Positions 1 to 8,226 of a DNA stretch of 22,784 bases are shown here, piece after piece. Made by a program: the position numbers and the translations under genes. The DNA lies in assembly GCA_035540955.1 (NCBI GenBank), contig DATLFP010000149.1, positions 1 to 22,784 on the forward strand, given 5' to 3'. The notes beneath the pieces were generated by a model, which did not search any database, was not told where the DNA came from, and worked only from the letters and a program-made list of their open reading frames with translations. Each line of letters begins with the position of its first letter. Positions within the stretch are counted from its first letter, which is position 1. The DNA comes from DATLFP01 sp035540955 (GTDB taxonomy: Bacteria; Actinomycetota; Acidimicrobiia; Acidimicrobiales; CADCSY01).

Positions 1-279
1 ACCGTTGGCCGCCATGAACCGGCCCATCTCCGAATAGGTCAGGCCACCAGCGCTGTCCCGAGCGTGATGATCGATGATGTCGGCCATCGACCGGGCCGTG
101 GCCACGCTGTCGACCCGAGCGTTCGGGATCGACGCATCCTCGGGAGTGGTGATGTTCTGGGCGACCAGCTCCGTGCGGACCTGGTCTCTCGCATCGAGTC
201 CCCGGTACACCGTGTAGCCACCAGCGGCCACGAACACGAGACCGAGCACCATCAGCACGATCGGGAACAGCTTCTTCAT
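1..279 (-). CDS. Small membrane-anchored protein, 3' part cut by window edge
   Basis: The first 93 residues of a minus-strand gene are visible and the rest lies beyond the left edge. The start is ATG at 279, with a strong ribosome binding site (GGAGGAAG) just before it. The protein opens MKKLFPIVLMVLGLVFVAAG, a two-lysine start followed by one hydrophobic segment (about residues 4-25), so it is probably inserted in the membrane with the remainder outside. The visible soluble part contains RTELVAQNITTPEDA and a DSVATARSMADIIDHHA stretch. I do not recognise a family with certainty; it resembles actinobacterial membrane proteins of unknown function. The reading frame is open to the edge. No convincing DosR-type promoter is correctly placed for this gene. 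Confidence 0.75.
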   Translation of the reverse strand, partial: MKKLFPIVLMVLGLVFVAAGGYTVYRGLDARDQVRTELVAQNITTPEDASIPNARVDSVATARSMADIIDHHARDSAGGLTYSEMGRFMAANG

Positions 280-369
280 CGCTTCTTCCTCCGGTTTGGT
301 TCTTGCGTTGTCCCGATCAGTGTCGAGATCTCGGCGTCCGCAGCCCACGGTCGCAGGACCTCACCGGCC

Positions 370-441
370 GGGACCTTGGTCACCACCGCCGACGACCTTC
401 GGACCTGCCCTGCCACCCGGGCACCGGGGGATGGTCGTGCC
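370..441 (+). promoter_or_regulatory. DosR-type promoter of the 442 ORF: two boxes plus -10
   Basis: The distal box GGGACCTTGGTCAC is at 370-383 and the proximal box ACGACCTTCGGACC is at 392-405, starting 22 bp apart. The proximal box starts 38 bp before a -10-like hexamer GATGGT at 430-435. Six bases later comes ATG 442, so the mRNA is predicted to be leaderless. Boxes and spacing are seen directly; binding by the DosR-like regulator is inferred. The remainder of 280-441 holds the upstream region of the minus-strand gene and nothing else I can name. Confidence 0.7.
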
Positions 442-624
442 ATGAGGAAGCAGCGCACGAGAACCGTCCGCCGTCCCGCCCATGTCGCTCGCAGCTCGGC
501 GCCGTCCCTCGACCCGTACGCGGTGCAGGGCACGATGACCCTGGAGGAGTGGCGGCGGACCGTGGCCCCGGCCAAGCCGGTCCACATCGTCCGCTACGAC
601 GACCACGACCCCGTCGCCGCCTGA
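442..624 (+). CDS. Small protein of unknown function (60 aa), DosR-box controlled
   Basis: This is a short ORF with an Arg-rich start (MRKQRTRTVRRP) and an acidic, conserved-looking C-terminal half (DPYAVQGTMTLEEWRR, then HIVRYDDHDPVAA). There is no membrane segment. Upstream in-frame ATGs exist, but 442 is chosen because it lies exactly six bases after the -10 hexamer of a two-box DosR-type promoter, as at other genes here. There is no ribosome binding site, as expected for a leaderless mRNA. It ends 15 bp before the end of the convergent gene at 640. Family and function are unknown to me. The promoter is the main evidence that it is expressed, probably under low oxygen. Confidence 0.65.
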   Translation: MRKQRTRTVRRPAHVARSSAPSLDPYAVQGTMTLEEWRRTVAPAKPVHIVRYDDHDPVAA

Positions 625-639
625 GCGCACAGCCTCGCC

Positions 640-2037
640 TCACCCGTCGTCGCTCGCCTCGACGGGGGTTCCCGGATCGCGGCCGCCGGGGTCGAGGCGG
701 AACGGCGGGTACTCGTCACGCATGAGGGCGGCGTAGGCGAACACGCGGTAGCTCCAGCGCTGCAGACCCATCACGAGATCGAAGATCGCCTGGGGGTAGC
801 GGCCGGTGAACAGCAGGACGACGCCGGCCACGAGGGCCAGCACGCCGATGAGGCCGGCACCGCCGGCGAACCGGCCGTCACCACCGCTGCCCCATCCCCA
901 CGCCCACCAGGTGAACCCGCCGCCGAAGATGGCCACGATCACCCAGTGCGGGAGGGCCAGGAGCCACGACTTCACGAGCACCAACCCGCGTGAGAGCGTC
1001 TCGGGCCGGTCGACCTCGAGGTCGGCGGGGTAGTCGTCGTCGGGGGCCAGGCTGAACGGCGGGTACCGGTCGGTGCCGAGGGTGAAGGCGTAGAAGGTGA
1101 CTCGCCAGGTCCAGCGCATCACGCCCACGTTCAGGTCGAAGATCGAAGCCGGGTACCGGCCGGTGAAGAGGATCGTGACGCCGGCGACGAGCGTCAGCAC
1201 GACGGCGACCGGCCACAGCAACGCCAGCACGACCACGTGGGGCAGCACGAGGAGCCACTTGACCAGCCACAGGCCCCGGCTCAGCTCGGGGTCGAGCGCG
1301 CCCCGGAGACGCACCGGGTAGGCGCCCTCGACGGTCGGCGGGCCGGCGCCGCCCACGTCGTGACCGGCGGCCGGCCGGTCGTCCCGCCGAGCGCCGAGCA
1401 GGATCAGCAGGGCCGCCACCAGACCGGCGACCGTGGCCCCGACGAGCAGGCCGATCCCGATGGGCAGGAGGAGCCCCGTCCGGAAGCCGACGGCGACGTC
1501 GACGGCGACGCCCGGTTCGGCATCGGCGTTCATCACCACGACCGCCCACGTCCCGTCATCGACCTCCCACCGCAGCTCCTGGTCGCCGGGTCCCGATGCC
1601 ATCGCCACCCAGATCTGCTGCGCCGCCGGCCGCGCCGCCGGCAGCTCGCCGGGGCGGCGGGCGTAGCGCGCCTCGCGACCGCGCTCGAAGTCGACGACCT
1701 CGTCGTGCGCGGTCCCGGCGAGATACGCGGCGACGTCGTCGCTCGTCGCGATCCCCACGAAGACCGGCCCGCCGTCGCGTCGCGACGCCTCGATCCGCGC
1801 CGTGCCCAGCCGGCGCACGGGCCGCCAGTCACCCGCGTCGAGCTCCAGGTCGATGGCCGTCGACGTCAGGGCGTACGTCGTGGTCTCGAGCGACCGCCGA
1901 TCGCTCGAGTAGAAGCCGTCAGCGTCCCGCTGCGTGGCGTGGATCCCGACGAGGGCGCCGCCTCCCGCCAGCAGCCCGACGCTGAGGACGGCGAGCACCG
2001 AACCCACGACGAGGAGCGCGATCCGCTTGGGTGCCAT
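640..2037 (-). CDS. DUF4389-repeat membrane protein (465 aa)
   Basis: An integral membrane protein. Residues 6-32 form an N-terminal hydrophobic segment. Residues 35-182 are a soluble, probably extracytoplasmic domain. Residues 186-215 are a further membrane segment. Then follow two copies of the DUF4389 pattern (about 238-330 and 338-450). Each has a PE/DPELSRGL-LVK-WLL-LPH element, a transmembrane pair, an FTGRYP-IFD motif and a YPPF ending. DUF4389 has no established function. The start ATG 2037 has AAAGGGA upstream and lies 13 bp after the permease stop, which suggests co-transcription with the ABC transporter; a longer in-frame reading would overlap the permease. It may be an accessory subunit of that transporter, but this rests on position only. 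Confidence 0.85.
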   Translation of the reverse strand: MAPKRIALLVVGSVLAVLSVGLLAGGGALVGIHATQRDADGFYSSDRRSLETTTYALTSTAIDLELDAGDWRPVRRLGTARIEASRRDGGPVFVGIATSDDVAAYLAGTAHDEVVDFERGREARYARRPGELPAARPAAQQIWVAMASGPGDQELRWEVDDGTWAVVVMNADAEPGVAVDVAVGFRTGLLLPIGIGLLVGATVAGLVAALLILLGARRDDRPAAGHDVGGAGPPTVEGAYPVRLRGALDPELSRGLWLVKWLLVLPHVVVLALLWPVAVVLTLVAGVTILFTGRYPASIFDLNVGVMRWTWRVTFYAFTLGTDRYPPFSLAPDDDYPADLEVDRPETLSRGLVLVKSWLLALPHWVIVAIFGGGFTWWAWGWGSGGDGRFAGGAGLIGVLALVAGVVLLFTGRYPQAIFDLVMGLQRWSYRVFAYAALMRDEYPPFRLDPGGRDPGTPVEASDDG

Positions 2038-2050
2038 GGTGTGGTCCCTT

Positions 2051-4597
2051 TCAGTGAGAGGCGATCGCTCGCAGGATGTCCAGGCGGGCGGCACGGCGGC
2101 CCGGCCGCACCGACGCCGCGATGCCGGCCAGCCAGGCGATGGCGACCACGATTGCGAGGGTGCCGACGGGGATGGCGACGCGCGTGATCCCCTCGTCGGC
2201 GAGCGCCGTGACCAGCACCCAGCCGAACGCCACGCCCACGACCACCCCGAGCACCGCCCCGAGCAGGGCGATCACCACCGCCTCCCACCGGACCACGGAT
2301 CGGAGCTGGCTCCGCGTGAGGCCGACGGCCCGCAGGAGGCCGAGCTCCCGCGTGCGCTCGTGGATCGACAGCGCCAGCGTGTTGGCGATGCCGATGAGCG
2401 CGATCACGATGGCCAGTGCCAGCAGGGCGTAGACGAGGTTGAGCATCTGGTCGAGGTTGGCTGCGTACGAGTCACCGAACTCGTCTCGATCCAGCACGTT
2501 CGCGTTCGGGTACGACGCCACCACGGCCTCGATGGCGGCCCGGCCCCGCTCAGGGTCGACGCCGTCGTACAGCTTGACGAGGACCTGCATGTCGAGCGGC
2601 TGCAGGAAGTTGCGGTTGTACGCGTGCGTGTTGAGGAGGTAGTCGTCGAGGGCGTCGTTGTCGGCGAAGATGGCCTCGACCCGGAACTGGTCGACGCCGC
2701 TGCGGGCGAAGTTCACGCTGACGGGATCACCCACCCGCCACCCGTGCGCGTCGGCGGCGCCCTGCGACACCGCGATGCCGGTGTCGGAGAGATCGTCCAA
2801 GGAGCCGCCGACGACGTCCATCGCCCACATCGCCTCGATGGCGCGCGGGTTGGCGCCCGAGATGAAGTGCGTCTCTCCTGCCACCTCGGCCGGGCCGAAC
2901 CGCACCCCCGTCGTCCGGTACACCTCGGGGAGGAGCGAGACCTTCTGGGAGAGCCCCGAGCTGAAGCCGCCGAAGCCGAGACGGTCGGTGGACACGACGA
3001 AGTCCGCCCGCAGCGTGGTGCCGAGCGTGTCGCGGATCGATGCCTTGGCCGACCCGGCGATGATCGTGATCAGCGACACCAGCGCCACGCCCACCATGAG
3101 GGCCGAGGCGGTCGCCGACGAGCGCTTGGGGTTGCGGAGGGCGTTCTCACGGGCCAGCTGGCCGGGCATCCCCCGGAGGCGGGGGAGCGGCCAGGCGATG
3201 GCTCGGACCACCGGTCGGGCGATGACCGGCCCGAGCACGGCCACGCCGAGGAAGACCACGGCTCCCCCGCCGCCGACGAGCGTCATCGTGGACCCGGTGC
3301 TCCCGGAGAGGCCGAGCCCGATGGCCGCCCCTCCGGCGCCGACGAGCGCGGCGCCGGTGACCCCGCGCTGGCCGGCGTGGCCGGTCGTCTCGAGGGCGAC
3401 GTCGTGCATCGCCGCCAGCGGCGGGATCGCCGCCGCCCGCCGGGCCGGCCAGACCGCGGCGACGACGGTCACCACGAAGCCGGAGAGGAAGGCGACCACG
3501 AGCGATGTCGTCGAGACCTGCGTCGCCACGCCCGGCATGTCGAGTCCGAACGACCCGAGCAGCGACCGCAGCCCGTGGGCCAGCATGACGCCGGCGCCGA
3601 GCCCGATGACCGCCGCGACGGCGGCGAGGACGACCGACTCGAGAAGGATCCCGCCGAGGACCTGGCGGCGGCTGGCGCCGATGGCCCGCAGGAGGGCGAC
3701 CTCGCGCGTGCGCTGGGCGACGATGATCGAGAACGTGTTGAAGATGATGAACGAACCGACGAACAGCGCGATCAGGGCGAAGATCAACAGGAAGGTGTTG
3801 AAGAAGCCCAACGCCTCCCGCACCGTCGCCTGACCCTCGGCGATCACGTCGTCCCCGGTGAGGACCTGAAGGCCGAGCTCGGACACGAGCGGCACCAGCG
3901 CGTCGCGCAACGCCTCCTGGCTCAGCCCGGGCTCGGCCACCACCGCGATCTCGTTCACCTTGGCCGGCTCGAGGAGCAGGCGCTGGGCGACATCGAGCCG
4001 GAACAGCGACACGGACGCACCGAGCGGGCTCTCTGCGCTACCCCAGCGGGCCAGACCGGTGACGGTGAAGGTCTGGGGCGACAGCCGGCTGAGCACGGTG
4101 ATGGGGTCACCGACCTCGACGCCGGCCTGCTTGGCCGACCGCAGATCGATCACGACCTCGTCTTCGCCCGCCGGCGGCCGGCCCCCGGGCTCGAGCTGCA
4201 TCGGGTTGAGCTCGTCGACGGTGGGCCAGCTCACCCCGATCGTGGGCGGGCCGATCGACGCGCCGATCGCCTTCCCGTCCTCGTCGACCAGCTGCGCGTA
4301 GCCGGTGACGGTGCCCTCGACGGCCCGCACGCCGTCGACCTGGAGGACCCGATCGATCACGGCCTCGTCGACGGGATCACGCTGGTCGCCCCAGTCGGAC
4401 TCGAACGCCTCGGGGGCGCGGATGAGCGCGTCGGTCCCCGCGTAGTTGTTCGCCATCAGGTCGTCGAAGCCCCGTCGCAGCGTGTCGCTGTAGACGAGCG
4501 TGCCGCCCATGAACGCCACCCCGATGATGACGGCGAGGCCGGTCAGCAGGAACCGCAAGCGGTTCGCCAGCAGCGACTTGAGCGTGATCCGGATCAT
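2051..4597 (-). CDS. FtsX-like ABC transporter permease (848 aa)
   Basis: A MacB/LolC-type permease with duplicated architecture. The first transmembrane helix is near residues 16-36 (FLLTGLAVIIGVAFMGGTLVY begins inside it), followed by a large extracytoplasmic MacB-like core (about 40-250). The first FtsX domain (about 265-385) contains TREVALLRAIGASRRQV, the usual coupling region. Middle transmembrane segments come next, then a second extracytoplasmic domain and a second FtsX domain (about 720-840) with TRELGLLRAVGLTRSQL. The length is typical for two-FtsX-domain actinobacterial permeases. The start overlaps the ATPase stop (ATGA), so the two are translationally coupled. The substrate is unknown; the family handles lipoproteins, peptides, antibiotics or envelope signals. 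The function call is secure and the substrate is not. Confidence 0.95.
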   Translation of the reverse strand: MIRITLKSLLANRLRFLLTGLAVIIGVAFMGGTLVYSDTLRRGFDDLMANNYAGTDALIRAPEAFESDWGDQRDPVDEAVIDRVLQVDGVRAVEGTVTGYAQLVDEDGKAIGASIGPPTIGVSWPTVDELNPMQLEPGGRPPAGEDEVVIDLRSAKQAGVEVGDPITVLSRLSPQTFTVTGLARWGSAESPLGASVSLFRLDVAQRLLLEPAKVNEIAVVAEPGLSQEALRDALVPLVSELGLQVLTGDDVIAEGQATVREALGFFNTFLLIFALIALFVGSFIIFNTFSIIVAQRTREVALLRAIGASRRQVLGGILLESVVLAAVAAVIGLGAGVMLAHGLRSLLGSFGLDMPGVATQVSTTSLVVAFLSGFVVTVVAAVWPARRAAAIPPLAAMHDVALETTGHAGQRGVTGAALVGAGGAAIGLGLSGSTGSTMTLVGGGGAVVFLGVAVLGPVIARPVVRAIAWPLPRLRGMPGQLARENALRNPKRSSATASALMVGVALVSLITIIAGSAKASIRDTLGTTLRADFVVSTDRLGFGGFSSGLSQKVSLLPEVYRTTGVRFGPAEVAGETHFISGANPRAIEAMWAMDVVGGSLDDLSDTGIAVSQGAADAHGWRVGDPVSVNFARSGVDQFRVEAIFADNDALDDYLLNTHAYNRNFLQPLDMQVLVKLYDGVDPERGRAAIEAVVASYPNANVLDRDEFGDSYAANLDQMLNLVYALLALAIVIALIGIANTLALSIHERTRELGLLRAVGLTRSQLRSVVRWEAVVIALLGAVLGVVVGVAFGWVLVTALADEGITRVAIPVGTLAIVVAIAWLAGIAASVRPGRRAARLDILRAIASH

Positions 4598-5361
4598 CGG
4601 AGCGCCTCGAGCCGCTTGATCGTGTCGAGCACCCCCTCGACCGTCGGGCCCTCGATCTCGTCGACGATCCGACCGTCGGCGAGGAACAGGACGCGGTCGG
4701 CGTAGCTGGCGGCGCGGGCGTCGTGGGTGACCATCACGACGGTCTGGCGCATCTCGTCCACGGCGAAGCGGAGGATCTGGAGCACCTCGGAGGCCGAGTG
4801 GGAGTCGAGGTTGCCGGTCGGCTCGTCGGCGAAGACGAGCGCCGGCCGGGTGGCGATCGCTCGCGCGGCAGCGACCCGCTGCTGCTGGCCGCCCGACAGC
4901 TCGGAGGGCCGGTGGGCGAGCCGATCACGGATGCCGAGCGCGTCGATGACCTGATCGAGCCACTCCTGGTCGGCACGCCGACCGGCGAGGGCGAGGGGGA
5001 GGGTGATGTTCTCGCTCGCCGACAGCGTGGGGACGAGGTTGAACGACTGGAAGACGAAGCCGATGCGCTCTCGCCGCAGCTTGGTCAGCTGCCGCTCGCT
5101 CAACGACGTCAGATCGATGTCCTCGATGAGGACGGTCCCTGCGGTGAGGGTGTCGAGCCCGGCCAGACAGTGGAGCAACGTCGACTTGCCCGACCCTGAC
5201 GGACCCATGATCGCGGTGAAGGTCGCCACCTCGAAGTCGACGGTGACCCCGTCGAGGGCGCGGACCTCGGTGGAGCCCCGCCCATACACCTTCACGGCGT
5301 CGATGGTGCGGGCCGCGACGACGCGCGGCAGCCTGGTCTCGACGACCTCGAGCGTTTGCAT
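4594..5361 (-). CDS. ABC transporter ATP-binding protein, MacB/LolD type (255 aa)
   Basis: This is the nucleotide-binding partner of the FtsX permease directly downstream. Visible motifs are Walker A GPSGSGKST (residues 53-61), Q-loop FQSFNLVP (about 104-111), signature LSGGQQQR (155-162), Walker B LVFADEP (175-181) and the THD switch histidine. The start is ATG 5361, preceded by GGGAGGACGAGG; the open frame extends further upstream through another gene, but that part has no family similarity. The stop overlaps the permease start by ATGA. The gap to the upstream universal stress protein is only 35 bp with no obvious promoter, so read-through from the USP promoter, and hence DosR control, is possible. 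Confidence 0.95.
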   Translation of the reverse strand: MQTLEVVETRLPRVVAARTIDAVKVYGRGSTEVRALDGVTVDFEVATFTAIMGPSGSGKSTLLHCLAGLDTLTAGTVLIEDIDLTSLSERQLTKLRRERIGFVFQSFNLVPTLSASENITLPLALAGRRADQEWLDQVIDALGIRDRLAHRPSELSGGQQQRVAAARAIATRPALVFADEPTGNLDSHSASEVLQILRFAVDEMRQTVVMVTHDARAASYADRVLFLADGRIVDEIEGPTVEGVLDTIKRLEALR

Positions 5362-5396
5362 CCTCGTCCTCCCTTGGCGCGTGTTCACTGGGCCGG

Positions 5397-6218
5397 CTAG
5401 CGCACGACGACGACGGTGCAGGCGGCGTGGTGCAGCAGGTGGCGACTCGTCGAACCGAGGAGGATCGACGCCAGCCCACCGCGGCCGCGGGTGCCCACCA
5501 CCACGAGTCCCGCCGTCTCGGACTTCCCGACGAGCACGCCCGCAGGTGTGCCTTCGACGGTCTGGGGCCTGACGTCCACACCGGAACCGTCGATGCCCCG
5601 CACCACCTGATCCAGGGTGTGCTGCGCGGTCTCCTCCGCGTACGACAGCGGGATCACCGCCGGCAGGCCCAAGGCCGGCGCCGACGCGCCCGACCACGCG
5701 TGGACGACCTCGAGGGGCACGCCGCGGACTCCCGCTTCGGCCACCGCCCAGGTCAGCGCCCGGTGGGCGTTCGTCGAGCCGTCGACACCCACGACGACCG
5801 GTCCGTCGGGGCGCTCGCCGTCGCGGACCACGGCGACCGGGCACGCGGCCCGCTCGGCCACGACCGAGCTCACCGAGCCGAGCAGCAGCCCCTTGAAGCC
5901 ACCCCGGCCCCGCGAACCGACGACGACGAGGTCGGCGTCTCCCGAGGCTTCGACGATGGCCGCGCCGGGCAGGTCGCAGACGACGTCGACGTGCACCTCG
6001 AGGTCATCGGTGAGACCGGCCTCGTCGATCCAGGCCCGCGCCGCCCTCTCGGCCGCCGTCTCGTCGAAGTCAGGGCTGAAGCCGTCGGGCTGGCGGAGCA
6101 GATCCCAGGCGAAGAGGGCGGTGAGGGGCGCGCCGTGGATGCGGGCCTCGGCGGCCGCCCACCGCAGCGCGGCCGTCGACCCCGTCGAGCCGTCGAGACC
6201 GACGACGATCTTCCGCAT
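5397..6218 (-). CDS. Tandem-domain universal stress protein (273 aa)
   Basis: It contains two UspA domains (about 1-137 and 140-273). Each begins with the IVVGLDGS / VVVGVDGS strand and carries the ATP-binding glycine pattern (GSRGRGGFKGLLLGS in domain 1, GTRGRGGLASILLGS in domain 2). Tandem USPs of this length (such as Rv2623 and Rv2005c) are hallmark members of the mycobacterial DosR regulon, where some bind ATP and slow growth. I prefer ATG 6218 over ATG 6227 because the predicted -10 (CACGAT, 6231-6226) covers the upstream codon and would place transcription start at about 6218. The gene is divergent from the CoA-transferase and shares its DosR box region. Confidence 0.93.
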   Translation of the reverse strand: MRKIVVGLDGSTGSTAALRWAAAEARIHGAPLTALFAWDLLRQPDGFSPDFDETAAERAARAWIDEAGLTDDLEVHVDVVCDLPGAAIVEASGDADLVVVGSRGRGGFKGLLLGSVSSVVAERAACPVAVVRDGERPDGPVVVGVDGSTNAHRALTWAVAEAGVRGVPLEVVHAWSGASAPALGLPAVIPLSYAEETAQHTLDQVVRGIDGSGVDVRPQTVEGTPAGVLVGKSETAGLVVVGTRGRGGLASILLGSTSRHLLHHAACTVVVVR

Positions 6219-6254
6219 GGGCTCCATCGTGACGAGCGGCGCCCCCGTTCCCTA

Positions 6255-6290
6255 GGGCGCACCGTCACCGCCACCCGGGACCTTCGACCC
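6255..6290. promoter_or_regulatory. Divergent DosR-type boxes between USP and CoA-transferase
   Basis: A strong box GGGACCTTCGACCC is at 6277-6290. On the minus strand a weaker box GTGACGGTGCGCCC covers 6268-6255, exactly 22 bp from the first. The weaker box is 37-38 bp from the -10 CACGAT (6231-6226) of the minus-strand USP. On the plus strand the strong box is 44 bp from the -10 CATGAT (6321-6326), six bases before ATG 6333. The plus side therefore departs from the 38-bp rule. Sequence and spacing are observed; binding is inferred. Confidence 0.7.
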
Positions 6291-6332
6291 TGCCCGTCAC
6301 CGACCACTACCCGGGCGCGCCATGATCGTGGG

Positions 6333-7610
6333 ATGTGGCGAGGGCCGGCAGCCGGCGCACCCGAGGGCGTGCTCCCCCATGTGGAGGACGGCGCCGACCT
6401 CATCGTGCCGCTGGCCAACGGCGAGCCGGTCTCGGTGGTGGACGCCATCGAAGCCCACGCCACCGAGCGCTCGGGCGTGCGCATCCACCAGATGCACGCC
6501 CTCCACGACCGCCCGTACCTGCACGGCTCGGTGCGCGACCACCTGCTGCACGTCTCCTACTTCCTCTCGCCGGTCACCCGCCCCGCGTTCTACGAGCGGG
6601 GCTGCGAGCTCGTGCCCAGCCACTTCAGCGAGATGCCGCGCCTGCTCCGGGAGACGACGCGGTGCTCGCTCGTGCTGGCCGCCGCCTCACCTCCCGACCG
6701 TCACGGCTACTTCTCGCTCGGCACCAACTGCGACTACGTGGGGGCGTTCATCGGGAAGGTGCCGTTCTTCCTCGAGGTGAACCGGCAGATGCCGCGCACC
6801 TTCGGTCGCAACCAGGTGCACGCCAGCCAGCTCGCCGGTTGGACCGAGGTCGACCGACCCCTCCTCGAGGTGCCGCCGGCCCAACCCGGTGAGGTCGACG
6901 CCAAGATCGCGGCGCTGGTGGCCGAGCGCATCGTCGACGGCGCCACGCTCCAGGTCGGCATCGGCTCGATCCCGAACGCGCTCGTCGCGGCGCTGAGCGG
7001 CCACCGCGACCTCGGCATCCACACCGAGCTCCTGTCCGACGGCCTGATCGACCTCATCGAAGCGGGGGTGGTCACCGGCACCCGGAAGGTCCGGGCGCCG
7101 GGCAAGGTGATCACGACGTTCGCGCTCGGCACCCAGCGGCTCTACGACTTCATGCACGAGAACGCCATCGTGGAGCTGCTGCCGGTCGACTACGTGAACG
7201 ACCCGCGGGTGATCGCCACCGAGCGCTGCTTCGTCTCCATCAACGCCACCGTCGAGATCGACCTCCTCGGTCAGTGCGCGTCAGAGACGGTCGGCGGCCG
7301 CTACTGGTCCTCCAGCGGCGGGCAGGCCGACTTCGCCCGGGGCGCGATGTACTCCGAGCAGGGCGAGGCCTTCATCGTGCTGCCGTCGACCGCGCTCGGC
7401 GGGACCGTCTCCCGGATCCGCGCCACGCTGACGCCGGGGTCCGTGGTGACGACCTTGAAGAACACCGTCGACCACATCGTGACCGAGTACGGGGTCGCCG
7501 ACATGCGCGGCCGGTCGATCTCGCAGCGGGCGTCCGCGCTGATCGCCATCGCCCATCCCGACTTCCGCGATGAGCTGACGGCCGAGGCCAAGACGATCGG
7601 CTACCTCTGA
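6333..7610 (+). CDS. Acetyl-CoA hydrolase/4-hydroxybutyrate CoA-transferase family protein (425 aa)
   Basis: A family I CoA-transferase. The N-terminal half carries the VPLANGEPVSVVDAI and IHQMHALHDRPY regions. The C-terminal half carries the GIGSIPNALVAAL loop, the active-site segment CASETVGG, whose Glu318 should form the glutamyl-CoA intermediate, and the closing YGVADMRGRSISQRA / AHPDFRDELTAEA signature. The length is normal. It moves CoA between short-chain acids (acetate, 4-hydroxybutyrate, butyrate or similar) or hydrolyses acetyl-CoA; which substrate cannot be read here. ATG 6333 is chosen because it lies six bases after the -10 CATGAT. The frame is open far upstream, but that part overlaps the divergent USP. 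In a hypoxia locus it would suit fermentative acyl-CoA recycling (inference). Confidence 0.92.
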   Translation: MWRGPAAGAPEGVLPHVEDGADLIVPLANGEPVSVVDAIEAHATERSGVRIHQMHALHDRPYLHGSVRDHLLHVSYFLSPVTRPAFYERGCELVPSHFSEMPRLLRETTRCSLVLAAASPPDRHGYFSLGTNCDYVGAFIGKVPFFLEVNRQMPRTFGRNQVHASQLAGWTEVDRPLLEVPPAQPGEVDAKIAALVAERIVDGATLQVGIGSIPNALVAALSGHRDLGIHTELLSDGLIDLIEAGVVTGTRKVRAPGKVITTFALGTQRLYDFMHENAIVELLPVDYVNDPRVIATERCFVSINATVEIDLLGQCASETVGGRYWSSSGGQADFARGAMYSEQGEAFIVLPSTALGGTVSRIRATLTPGSVVTTLKNTVDHIVTEYGVADMRGRSISQRASALIAIAHPDFRDELTAEAKTIGYL

Positions 7611-8212
7611 GCGAAGTCGATCTCGATGGCGGTCGCCGCCGGGTCGAGGTGGCGAACCGCGGACGCCGCCCTCGTCACCGCCAGGCCGCGGACGAGGGGC
7701 GGGGCGTCGGCCGTGATCGTCACGTGCAGGCGGCCCCGACGGCGCGACACGACCACCCCGGCCGGGGCGTCGGCCAGCCCGTGGTTGGCGAAGACGGCCC
7801 GCACGGCGGCGAGCGCGGCGTCGTGATGCGGCACCAGTGCCTCGTCCATCGCCTCGAAGCACCGCCGGCCGATCCCGACGACCCCGTCCACCGACGCGGT
7901 GGCCCACGCCTCGAAGGGGTGCCCGCGGCGGCCGACGACGACCACCGGGACGCCGGCCCGGAGCGCGCAGGTCACGCCCACCTCGAGCGCGGTGGGGTCG
8001 GGCCACGGGTGCTGGCGCACATCGACGGCGACGTCCACCCCGCCGGTCACGTCGAGCGGGCACTCGCCGCCCGCGATCCCGGTGCACGGGAACCGCTCGC
8101 CGCCCTCGTGGCAGCGGCGGATCTCGAAACCGGCCGCGAGCAGGTCCTCCTCGACCGCTGAGACGTCCTCGTCGTCGGAGGTGATCAACAGGGCGGTGGC
8201 ACTCGTGGTCAT
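7601..8212 (-). CDS. Unknown protein with receiver-like N-terminus and Cys cluster (203 aa)
   Basis: I do not recognise a named family. The N-terminus (ALLITSDDEDVSAVEEDLLAA) looks like the first strand and helix of a response-regulator-like Rossmann fold, but no clear phosphorylatable aspartate follows. Residues near 34-51 hold three cysteines in CHEGGERFPCTGIAGGEC, suggestive of metal or cofactor binding. The middle part (ALRAGVPVVVVGRRGHPFE) again looks Rossmann-like. The C-terminal 60 residues form a small alpha/beta region. ATG 8212 is chosen over GTG 8227 because it is six bases after the hexamer TTGGCT (8224-8219), 38 bp from the DosR box. The last 10 bp overlap the end of the convergent CoA-transferase. 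Confidence 0.8.
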   Translation of the reverse strand: MTTSATALLITSDDEDVSAVEEDLLAAGFEIRRCHEGGERFPCTGIAGGECPLDVTGGVDVAVDVRQHPWPDPTALEVGVTCALRAGVPVVVVGRRGHPFEAWATASVDGVVGIGRRCFEAMDEALVPHHDAALAAVRAVFANHGLADAPAGVVVSRRRGRLHVTITADAPPLVRGLAVTRAASAVRHLDPAATAIEIDFAQR

Positions 8213-8226
8213 GCTCCGAGCCAACA

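Noticed and set aside
1934..4705. 923-residue open frame on the plus strand
   Set aside because: It is antisense to the FtsX permease, whose membrane helices and motifs are clear. The translation is low-complexity, rich in Asp, His, Arg and Gly, as typical for GC-rich shadow frames.
5362..5844. N-terminal extension of the ABC ATPase frame
   Set aside because: Arg/Gly/Pro-rich sequence from another frame of the USP. ATG 5361 has a strong ribosome binding site and fits family length.
5427..6332. N-terminal extension of the CoA-transferase frame
   Set aside because: The frame is open but lies antisense to the tandem USP and lacks family similarity. The real start is set by the promoter at 6333.
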